A stretch of DNA of 6,373 nucleotides from an uncultured Sutterella sp. (GTDB lineage: Bacteria; Pseudomonadota; Gammaproteobacteria; Burkholderiales; Burkholderiaceae_F): assembly GCA_900554375.1 (NCBI GenBank), contig USHK01000074.1, positions 1-6,373 on the forward strand, given 5' to 3'. This document shows, piece by piece, positions 1 through 5,273 of the stretch. The notes under the pieces were generated by a model. The model did not search any database. It saw nothing but the letters and a program-made list of their open reading frames with translations, and was not told where the DNA came from. The translations under genes and the position numbers were made by a program. The number at the start of each line of letters is the position of its first letter. The stretch's first letter is position 1.

Positions 1-39
1 AAGGAGTCGTCGGCAGCGTCAGATGTGTATAAGAGACAG
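1..39 (+). other. Residual Nextera sequencing adapter (not genomic)
   Basis: Bases 7-20 are TCGTCGGCAGCGTC and bases 21-39 are AGATGTGTATAAGAGACAG. Together they exactly match the Illumina Nextera read-1 adapter, the second part being the Tn5 transposase mosaic end. The six bases before it (AAGGAG) may be the end of a sample index, which sits at that place in such libraries; this is inference. Genomic sequence therefore begins at about base 40. In the rimO reading frame the adapter contains a stop codon (TAA, 30-32), which hides the true upstream extension of that gene. Confidence 0.97.
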
Positions 40-41
40 AC

Positions 42-1319
42 AGTGAACGTATTGTTACCGAACTCAGAGCTGAGGGCTACCTCATCAGCTCGACCTATAA
101 AGATTCAGATCTTGTGATCGTGAATACATGCGGTTTCATTGATGCCGCAGTACAAGAGTCCCTGGAGGCGATATCCGAGGCTTTGAATGAAAACGGCAAG
201 GTGATCGTGACGGGATGCTTAGGCGGGAAAAACACGGAAGAAGGTAATTTTGTTGCTCTCCGCTTCCCAAAGCTATTAGGCGTAACCGGCCCCGAACAAA
301 CAGAAGAAGTCCTTCGTTTGGTGCACGAAAACCTCCCAAGACCGCATGAGCCCTTCGGCGACTTAGTTCCGGCAGGCGGTGTGCTTCTGACGCCGAAACA
401 TTATGCTTATCTCAAGATTGCCGAGGGGTGCAACCATCACTGCACGTTCTGCATTATTCCTTCCCTGAGAGGGCCGTTGGTTTCCCGTCCGATCGGCTCC
501 GTGATGCGCGAGGCTTCTAATTTGGTTAAAAGCGGCGTCAAGGAGCTTCTGGTGATTGCTCAGGACACTGCCGCTTACGGACAGGACATTAAATACAAGT
601 TGGATTTCATCGGCGGCCGCGCCGTGAAGACCAATATCAAGGTTTTATTTGAAGAACTCGGCAAGCTCGGCGTTTGGGTGCGCCCTCACTATATGTACCC
701 ATATGCTTCCGTCGATGAAATTGTTCCTTTAATGGCCGAGGGCAAAATCCTGCCGTACCTCGACGTTCCGTTTCAGCACGCTCATCCGAGAATTCTGAAG
801 GCGATGAAGCGTCCGGGGAGTGAATACAACATGGAGCGTATCAACGCATGGCGCGCGATTTGCCCGGATATCACGATTCGTTCCACGTTTATTACCGGAT
901 TCCCCGGAGAGACGGAAGAAGAATTTCAGTATCTCTTGGACTTCCTTAAGGAAGCGCGCCTCAACAGAGTGGGATGCTTTGCTTATTCCCCTGTTGAAGG
1001 CGCCGCTGCCAATGATCTGCCCGGAGCACTTCCGGAGAGCGTTCGCGTGGAAAGAAGAGAGCGATTTATGGAAGTTCAAAGTGAAATTTCTAAGGAACTT
1101 CTGCGCGAAAAAGTCGGGAAGACCATCAAGGTCTTGGTCGATGAAGCACCCGATGAAGACGGTATGGCAACCGCCAGATCTTCTGCCGATGCGCCGGACA
1201 TCGACGGCCTCGTGTTTATTGAGGGCAATCCGGATGTGAAGCCCGGAGACTTTGTCGATGTTAAGGTCACCGATTCTTCCGACTATGACCTCTTTGCCGA
1301 GGTTGTGAAAAAACCTTAA
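42..1319 (+). CDS. rimO: Ribosomal protein uS12 (S12) methylthiotransferase RimO, 5'-truncated
   Basis: RimO is a cytoplasmic radical-SAM enzyme that adds a methylthio group to a conserved aspartate of ribosomal protein S12, using two [4Fe-4S] clusters. The visible part has 425 codons and ends in TAA. It reads from [13 protein letters not shown], which in E. coli RimO (about 441 residues) begins near residue 24, so about 23 residues are missing, including the first cluster-binding cysteine of the N-terminal MTTase domain. The other two MTTase cysteines are visible (NTCGF, codon at 129; TGCLG, codon at 216). The radical-SAM motif CNHHCTFC has its cysteine codons at 429, 441 and 450. Motifs typical of RimO follow: [30 protein letters not shown] and YSPVEGA. 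The last 70 or so residues are the TRAM domain, ending in [25 protein letters not shown] at 114 is not the true start: the frame is open and homologous upstream of it. Related MiaB is less likely because the end-to-end wording matches RimO. Confidence 0.96.
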   Translation, partial: SERIVTELRAEGYLISSTYKDSDLVIVNTCGFIDAAVQESLEAISEALNENGKVIVTGCLGGKNTEEGNFVALRFPKLLGVTGPEQTEEVLRLVHENLPRPHEPFGDLVPAGGVLLTPKHYAYLKIAEGCNHHCTFCIIPSLRGPLVSRPIGSVMREASNLVKSGVKELLVIAQDTAAYGQDIKYKLDFIGGRAVKTNIKVLFEELGKLGVWVRPHYMYPYASVDEIVPLMAEGKILPYLDVPFQHAHPRILKAMKRPGSEYNMERINAWRAICPDITIRSTFITGFPGETEEEFQYLLDFLKEARLNRVGCFAYSPVEGAAANDLPGALPESVRVERRERFMEVQSEISKELLREKVGKTIKVLVDEAPDEDGMATARSSADAPDIDGLVFIEGNPDVKPGDFVDVKVTDSSDYDLFAEVVKKP

Positions 1320-1350
1320 TCCGCCGAATACTGAGACCTTCTCTTGGCAG

Positions 1351-1394
1351 AAAGGAAATAAAAAGCGGCTCCTGCATGATTATCAAGCAGGAGC
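1351..1394 (-). terminator. Rho-independent terminator, minus strand
   Basis: GCTCCTGC (1368-1375) pairs perfectly with GCAGGAGC (1387-1394). The inner bases TGA/TCA (1377-1379 and 1383-1385) can extend the stem past an A-A mismatch. Read on the minus strand, the hairpin is followed after three bases by TTTTTATTT, the usual intrinsic terminator arrangement. On the plus strand the hairpin is followed by GGAATT, so it is not a good terminator for rimO. It lies about 345 bases beyond the stop of the last efflux gene, giving that mRNA a long 3' tail unless another terminator acts earlier. Confidence 0.7.
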
Positions 1395-1484
1395 GGAATT
1401 GTTAACAAATTCCGCGAAATTCCCCGTGTGTAAGCGCGGGGATGGATAGCAGGGATGGATAGCGGGCGAACCGGTAAGGTTCGC
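1393..1484. other. Cluster of three consecutive hairpins
   Basis: Three inverted repeats follow each other. GCGGAATT (1393-1400) pairs with AATTCCGC (1408-1415) around a 7-base loop. TCCCCGTG (1421-1428) pairs with CGCGGGGA (1435-1442) around a 6-base loop with one G-T pair. GCGAACC (1466-1472) pairs with GGTTCGC (1478-1484) around GGTAA. With the terminator-like hairpin at 1499-1524 they could form one folded transcript ending at the T run at 1530-1536. I recognise no RNA family. A small RNA, the folded 3' tail of rimO mRNA, or transposon-end debris are all possible. Confidence 0.4.
1439..1464 (+). repeat. 13-base tandem direct repeat, two copies
   Basis: The unit GGGATGGATAGCR occurs at 1439-1451 and again at 1452-1464; the 12 bases GGGATGGATAGC are identical in both. 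A diverged third copy, GGGGATGGGTGGC, lies at 1553-1565 and differs from 1438-1450 at two positions. The first copy overlaps the right arm of the 1421-1442 hairpin. Its GGGGAT can also pair with ATCCCC at 1493-1498, offering an alternative fold. The function is unknown; replication slippage would explain the tandem pair. Confidence 0.75.
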
Positions 1485-1498
1485 GTGATAGAATCCCC

Positions 1499-1536
1499 TT
1501 GTGAGGCCTGCCGGTTCCTCACGATCCACTTTTTTT
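1499..1536 (+). terminator. Terminator-like hairpin with T7, plus strand
   Basis: TTGTGAGG (1499-1506) pairs with CCTCACGA (1517-1524), eight pairs including one T-G, around a 10-base loop. Five bases later comes a run of seven T (1530-1536). This fits an intrinsic terminator, although the T run is slightly further from the stem than usual. It could end rimO transcripts about 180-215 bases after the stop codon, or end a separate small RNA made from the hairpin block before it. Confidence 0.5.
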
Positions 1537-1540
1537 CCGG

Positions 1541-1699
1541 CTAAAAGAATTCGGGGATGGGTGGCTGAAAAAGTTACTCGGACTCGATGAGGGCGTATTT
1601 GTGAACACGCCCAGGGCGATTCGTACGCCTTATGGAGAACGGAAGCCGTTAGAATTTGGGGTGCGCCTCAAAGAAGCCGCAGTCGTAGGCCTGCGGTAG
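1541..1699 (+). pseudogene. Possible decayed C-terminus of an IS605-family TnpB
   Basis: In the frame ending in TAG (1697-1699) the sequence stays open from 1505, but no start codon with a ribosome binding site is evident. The end reads VNTPRAIRTPYGERKPLEFG followed by a tail with LKEAA. This resembles the far C-terminal tail of IS200/IS605 OrfB (TnpB) proteins, where NT-x-GT-x-GI-x-A-x-G(D/E) is followed by a variable tail with K(Q/E)EA. TnpB is an RNA-guided nuclease of about 350-450 residues. Here the RuvC and zinc-finger parts (for example an RDxNAA motif) are missing, and the codons before about 1589 do not look like TnpB. I read it as a broken remnant. The resemblance is by eye over about 35 residues, so it could be chance; the structured right-end-like sequence that follows raises my confidence. 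Confidence 0.42.
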
Positions 1700-1704
1700 T
1701 TCAC
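1591..1704 (+). ncRNA. Candidate omega-RNA-like scaffold / IS605 right end
   Basis: Four hairpins lie in series: GGGCGT/ACGCCC (1591-1596 with 1607-1612); AGGGCG-like/CGCCTT (1613-1618 with 1626-1631, imperfect); AACGG/CCGTT around AAG (1638-1642 with 1646-1650); and CCGCAG/CTGCGG (1677-1682 with 1691-1696). The last is followed directly by TAGTTCAC (1697-1704). A subterminal hairpin followed by a short cleavage-site tetra- or pentamer is the layout of IS200/IS605 right ends. In TnpB elements this region, overlapping the end of tnpB, encodes the omega RNA, and the bases just beyond (here from 1705) serve as guide. Without a full tnpB nearby it would be a relic, or would need a TnpB from elsewhere in the genome. 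No left end was found. Confidence 0.35.
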
Positions 1705-1739
1705 ATCAGTAAAACCAGACCTATAACGGAAGTAAAGCA

Positions 1740-3011
1740 CTAGAGAGCTTTTCCGGTAAGTTCAGCTTCTTGTTTTGGCGTGAGCTCCGGAGCAAGTTTC
1801 TCGTCCACAATACCGTTCCTCAAATCTTCCATTTCTGCAAGAGACTGAGGATCCTTCTGGGTCTTGTAAATCAGAATATAGGCGGCGGTCAGGAACGTTG
1901 CTCCCAATAGCAGAAGGTGCGTCAAATACGGGAAAGCGACGCCCGAAAGAGAGGCACCTGCCTGAGAGACTCGAAGCATGGCAAACGCGCCGGCCGTCGT
2001 TGGAGAGAGCCACCCGAAAGCCTGCAGCGGCCAAGGAATGTTTTGCCACGGATACAGGTTGCCGGAAATAAATACAAACGGGATCGAGGAAGGAACGACG
2101 ATTTGAACCACAAATCGGTAGCGCTTCAGAAGGGCCGCGATGAGCATCCCCAGGGACGTAATGGCAAAGGCGTAGATCATTGAAACGACGATAGTCCCCG
2201 GCACGTTTTTGAAGGAATTCACTCCATGGAAAGAGAATGACTGACCCTCGATAAACAGGATCCAGAACAGACTCAGAAAGAAAAACGGAGCGTACATCGC
2301 CAGGAAATACATTGGGTGGCGAGCTCCTAATGCAAGCGGGAAAGGATATTTTTTCTTCCAGAACCAATCATTCATGAGCATTCCGATACCGCAGACGAAA
2401 GCTGTTTGGAAAATGACCATGAACACAATAGGGACGGTGAAATTTAGGTAGCCGTTGACCGTGTTGAACATACCTTGAACCACCATTGTGGGCGGATTAT
2501 TGGCGGCGCGGGCAATTTCGGATAAGGGTACGCCGTGTTCCACGAGGTGTGCACTGATGGAAGCAGCAACGATTTTCTGCAGCGGACCGCCGACTCCGCT
2601 CATTGAACCGCGGCTCTTAACGATGAAGGCACCATTTGTGACCAGCACTAAGGCGGTGGGAACGTTGGTCAGCGTGTTGACCTCAAAATCCGGCGGAATA
2701 ATTAAGATTGCGCTGATTCCCCCCTTGCGCATCAGATTTTCGGCTTCGGGCAGACTGGTCGTTTGCTGGGTAACCTGCAGACTCGGAGAAGCTCGCATAG
2801 CCTGAGTCAAGCGACGGGACAGAGCAGAGTTGTCTTGATCTACGGCAACGACATTCAGATGGTCCGGCAGCTGTTCCATGTAGGGCCAGCAGTAGTAGAA
2901 AGAATAGAAAAAAATCGCGAAACAGAAAAAAGGTGCACAGGCGAGATTTGTGGTGCACTGCTTCAGGGTAAATAAGAAGCATTTCAACAGGGAAGGTAAT
3001 TTAGAGCTCAT
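1740..3011 (-). CDS. ABC-2 family permease (second of pair), efflux operon
   Basis: This is an inner-membrane subunit of an ABC-type exporter, 423 residues. Membrane segments lie at about 22-42, 190-214, 233-254, 272-295, 300-320 and 361-382, with a large extracytoplasmic domain between the first two (about 43-189). That 1+5 layout is typical of YhhJ/YbhR-type ABC-2 permeases (ABC2_membrane_3). The periplasmic domain starts with VAVDQDNSALSRRL, matching VDNDHSQLSRD in the neighbouring permease, so the two are paralogs. The charged C-terminal tail (about 384-423) is cytoplasmic. I chose the ATG at 3011 because GGAGG lies six bases upstream (3018-3022) and the ATG overlaps the end of the preceding gene by 11 bases, implying coupled translation. 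The frame stays open upstream to a TTG at 3044, which has no comparable site. No nucleotide-binding domain is fused to it. The substrate is unknown; drug or metabolite export is an inference. Confidence 0.9.
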   Translation of the reverse strand: MSSKLPSLLKCFLFTLKQCTTNLACAPFFCFAIFFYSFYYCWPYMEQLPDHLNVVAVDQDNSALSRRLTQAMRASPSLQVTQQTTSLPEAENLMRKGGISAILIIPPDFEVNTLTNVPTALVLVTNGAFIVKSRGSMSGVGGPLQKIVAASISAHLVEHGVPLSEIARAANNPPTMVVQGMFNTVNGYLNFTVPIVFMVIFQTAFVCGIGMLMNDWFWKKKYPFPLALGARHPMYFLAMYAPFFFLSLFWILFIEGQSFSFHGVNSFKNVPGTIVVSMIYAFAITSLGMLIAALLKRYRFVVQIVVPSSIPFVFISGNLYPWQNIPWPLQAFGWLSPTTAGAFAMLRVSQAGASLSGVAFPYLTHLLLLGATFLTAAYILIYKTQKDPQSLAEMEDLRNGIVDEKLAPELTPKQEAELTGKAL

Positions 3012-4209
3012 GGTTTGCCTCCAAAATCTTTTCCTGTTTGGCAAACTTGCCGTACTTCCACTTGAAAATCGGTATGCCGATGATCAGAGGGATAAAAGCG
3101 AGAAGCGCTAAGGCTGTAAAAGTCGTTCCCATCTCCCAAATCTTTGCTCCCAGTGTCCACTGTTGAGTTTGACCTTCAATAAACCAGGTCAGCGGCAGGC
3201 ACTTACAGAACATCCGAGCCATTTCACTCATGGAATCCAGCGGCATAGAAAATCCCGTGAAGGGAAGCGCAGGAGCGGCATAGCCGGACGTGACGACAAG
3301 CGCAAAACGCCAGTTTGGCGCGATACCGACAATTAATACTCCCATGCATGCCATTACGCCCAGGCATGCAGCGCCGCAGATAAACCAAATCAATAGAGAT
3401 CCTGCCGGAGCAAAGCCTCCGAAGCCTGCGAATAGGGCAATGTAAGAAGCGATGAGAAGAGAATAGAAAAAGAAGTGCGGCAGTAGCTTGCCGAACAATG
3501 CAGCGGTCACGCTTCCCCGTGCGGTATTAAACCATTCATTGATTCGGTATTGATAGTTTTCACGAACAATGGATGAAACAAAAGATAAGATGGCAGCAAG
3601 CATGATAACGCCCGGTACCAAGTTGCTTCCCAGGAATGCGAGGAAGCTGAATTGCATATTGCCGAGCGCATAGAAGTCGGAGTGCAGTCCGGTGACAAGT
3701 CTCTCCGCTCCTTTGACTCCGCTTGCGGTCAGCATTGAAGTTTTGATCATGCGCTCTTGAGAAATCGCCGTGGCAACGCTTGTTAACTCCGCTTGAAGCG
3801 TTCCGGCAACCGCATAGCGATTCTCATCGAGATAAAGCACCATCGGGGCGCCTGTTCCTTTGGTAACGTCTCTTGAATACCCGAAAGGAATCTCAATAAA
3901 ACCGTAAATTGATCCGTTTCTTAGCGCCTGATCGGCTTCGGAATGGGAGGCAAAAGGAACAAGTCCGACGGAACGAACGGCATCGATTTTTGAGATCACA
4001 TCACGACTCAGTTGTGAGTGGTCGTTGTCGACAATGCCCGTTGGGACTTGAGTCACGATTCCGTTCCCGAGCAGCAGCCAGACGACTAACACCCAAAAGA
4101 TCGGAAGGAATCCGCAGACGATGATTTCCTGCGGTGTGCGCAAAAGCCGCTGAATTTCGCGTACTGCGACGGCGGCTGCCGCATTTAACCAGCCTAACGG
4201 AGAAAGCAT
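3001..4209 (-). CDS. ABC-2 family permease (first of pair), efflux operon
   Basis: This is a 402-residue inner-membrane permease of the YhhJ/YbhR-like ABC-2 type. Hydrophobic segments lie at about 29-49, 188-214, 243-264, 270-296, 302-322 and 363-384. The periplasmic domain between the first two (about 50-187) begins GIVDNDHSQLSRDV. After segment 5 comes PFTGFSMPLDSM and then PLTWFIEGQTQ, similar to the P-L-T-(W/Y)-F patterns of this family. The ATG at 4209 follows the stop of the HlyD gene by nine bases, with AGGA overlapping that stop region as ribosome binding site. Its own last 11 bases overlap the next permease gene. Paired ABC-2 permeases normally form a heterodimer that needs a cytoplasmic ATPase, and none is visible in the window. 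It is related to, but not clearly orthologous with, E. coli YhhJ. Confidence 0.92.
   Translation of the reverse strand: MLSPLGWLNAAAAVAVREIQRLLRTPQEIIVCGFLPIFWVLVVWLLLGNGIVTQVPTGIVDNDHSQLSRDVISKIDAVRSVGLVPFASHSEADQALRNGSIYGFIEIPFGYSRDVTKGTGAPMVLYLDENRYAVAGTLQAELTSVATAISQERMIKTSMLTASGVKGAERLVTGLHSDFYALGNMQFSFLAFLGSNLVPGVIMLAAILSFVSSIVRENYQYRINEWFNTARGSVTAALFGKLLPHFFFYSLLIASYIALFAGFGGFAPAGSLLIWFICGAACLGVMACMGVLIVGIAPNWRFALVVTSGYAAPALPFTGFSMPLDSMSEMARMFCKCLPLTWFIEGQTQQWTLGAKIWEMGTTFTALALLAFIPLIIGIPIFKWKYGKFAKQEKILEANHEL
3018..3022 (-). promoter_or_regulatory. Ribosome binding site deciding the second permease start
   Basis: On the minus strand GGAGG lies six bases before the ATG at 3011-3009, inside the coding end of the preceding permease gene. 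It is the strongest Shine-Dalgarno match among the four junctions in this operon. It supports the ATG over the in-frame TTG at 3044, shortening the predicted protein by 11 residues. Confidence 0.85.
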
Positions 4210-4218
4210 TATCCGATC

Positions 4219-5271
4219 CTAATTCTTGAAACCGTCAACTAAGACACTCATACCCGGCCGAAGGTGCTCGATCTTCTCAAGGGGGCGAGCTCGCACCTCA
4301 AAAGTCTTCATGTCATAGCCGGAGTCCATGCGCGTGCTCCTCCAAGTTGCGTAATTGGCACGCGGACTGATGTAGTACACCTTGTAGTCGATCTTCTTAT
4401 CTCCGAGAGCGGGGACATATGCATGCAAAACTTTACCGATTTCGATACCCGGCATATTTTCTTCGCGGATGTTGAAACTGGCCCACTGGTCATTTAGGTC
4501 CACCAAAGTGACAACAGGAAAGCCGGCAGCTGCAATTTCGCCTTCAACCAAAATAACCTTATCTACTTGGGCGTCCAGGGGTGCATTTAACGTCTTATCC
4601 ACGGTGAGGGATTCAACCTGTTTGACGCCGGCTTTTGCCTCAGCCGCTAAATCATACGCGGCGGATTTTTCTTGCTTGCGAGCGCCGATTTCGGCAATGT
4701 CGTACATCTGTTTTGCGGCATCGGCCTGCTGCTTAGCGGCGATCCATTGGGTCTGGACTTCGTCATATTTTTGTTTGGAGACAAGGCCCTCTTTGTAGAG
4801 TGCGGAGACTCGGTTATATGTCTTAAGAGCTAAGGAAGCAGCTGCCTGGGCGCGCTCCCACTGGGCACGAGCGGCTTGCTTTTCCTGAGGACGTGCGCCC
4901 TCGTCGACAAGGCTTTGTTTCGCCTGAGCAGCTCTCTGCTGCGCCTGGACCTGCTGAAGTTTTGCTTCAAGTTCCGGCAGGCTCATCTGCGCAACCGGCT
5001 GATTAGCTTTTACAAAATCGCCTTCGGAGACCAAGACCTTATGGACACGTCCAGGAACTTTTGAAGCAACGCTTATTGTGCGGGATTCCATTTGTCCCTG
5101 AAGCGGAGGGGCAGGAGGGAAGGCGGCTTTATAAATGCCCCATGCAATAAAGACGGTTAAGCCAAGTACAAAGATCAGCATGAGAATAACGCTGATTTTC
5201 GGAGCTTTGACTTCCTGTTTTTGAGAAGTCGGAGTCGTCTGCGGCTGGAGAGGTTTATTGGTTTCTTCCAT
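4219..5271 (-). CDS. HlyD-family periplasmic adaptor (membrane fusion protein)
   Basis: This 350-residue adaptor links inner-membrane permeases to an outer-membrane channel. A cytoplasmic N-terminus rich in Q, T and K (1-25) is followed by one membrane anchor (about 26-47) and a PPAPP linker. The first half of the lipoyl (biotinyl-like) domain is at about 66-96 (ISVASKVPGRVHKVLVSEGD). A long Ala/Gln/Lys-rich coiled-coil hairpin spans about 98-222, then the second lipoyl half, with LNAPLDAQVDKVILVEGEI at about 228-246. A beta-barrel and membrane-proximal part follow, ending LRPGMSVLVDGF. GAR-x-QEK-x-AA occurs twice (125-134 and 196-205), like the G-x-R-x-EE motif of YbhG/YhiI-type adaptors. 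Length and layout fit YhiI (about 355 residues). The ATG at 5271 is two bases after the stop of the TolC-like gene, with only a weak GGAAA upstream, so translational coupling is likely. Confidence 0.93.
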   Translation of the reverse strand: MEETNKPLQPQTTPTSQKQEVKAPKISVILMLIFVLGLTVFIAWGIYKAAFPPAPPLQGQMESRTISVASKVPGRVHKVLVSEGDFVKANQPVAQMSLPELEAKLQQVQAQQRAAQAKQSLVDEGARPQEKQAARAQWERAQAAASLALKTYNRVSALYKEGLVSKQKYDEVQTQWIAAKQQADAAKQMYDIAEIGARKQEKSAAYDLAAEAKAGVKQVESLTVDKTLNAPLDAQVDKVILVEGEIAAAGFPVVTLVDLNDQWASFNIREENMPGIEIGKVLHAYVPALGDKKIDYKVYYISPRANYATWRSTRMDSGYDMKTFEVRARPLEKIEHLRPGMSVLVDGFKN

Positions 5272-5273
5272 GA

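Larger units (their letters stand above)
1320..1739. other. Intergenic gap between convergent rimO and efflux operon
   Basis: This 420-base gap holds no intact gene that I can support. From left to right it contains: a hairpin whose T-rich tail lies on the minus strand (terminator for the efflux operon); perfect or near-perfect hairpins at 1393-1415, 1421-1442 and 1466-1484; a plus-strand hairpin followed by seven T; a 13-base tandem repeat at 1439-1464 with a third, diverged copy at 1553-1565; and a stretch at 1541-1704 resembling the 3' end of an IS605-type tnpB plus its right end. Bases 1705-1739 show nothing recognisable. Being downstream of genes on both sides, the gap is not expected to hold their promoters. 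Confidence 0.8.

Noticed and set aside
820..1239. A 139-residue frame inside rimO
   Set aside because: It is out of frame with rimO, which is clearly the real gene, and its translation is low-complexity and Arg/Ser/Pro-rich as expected for a shadow frame.
1421..1450. A CRISPR-repeat-like palindrome (TTCCCC ... CGGGGATG), reminiscent of type I-E repeats
   Set aside because: Only one copy exists, the loop is longer than in usual type I-E repeats, there are no regularly spaced spacers, and no cas genes are in view.
1316..1522. A 68-residue minus-strand frame in the intergenic gap
   Set aside because: It runs straight through the terminator and hairpin cluster, its composition is not protein-like, and I recognise no family; it is most likely a chance frame.
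1460..1530. A possible tRNA, suggested by GGTTC-type stretches and nearby hairpins
   Set aside because: The hairpins do not make a cloverleaf, no 7-bp acceptor stem with a correctly spaced T arm (GTTCRA) is found, and there is no recognisable anticodon arm.
1762..2367. A 201-residue minus-strand frame overlapping the second permease
   Set aside because: It is a shifted frame of a well-supported membrane protein and shows no domain or ribosome binding site of its own.
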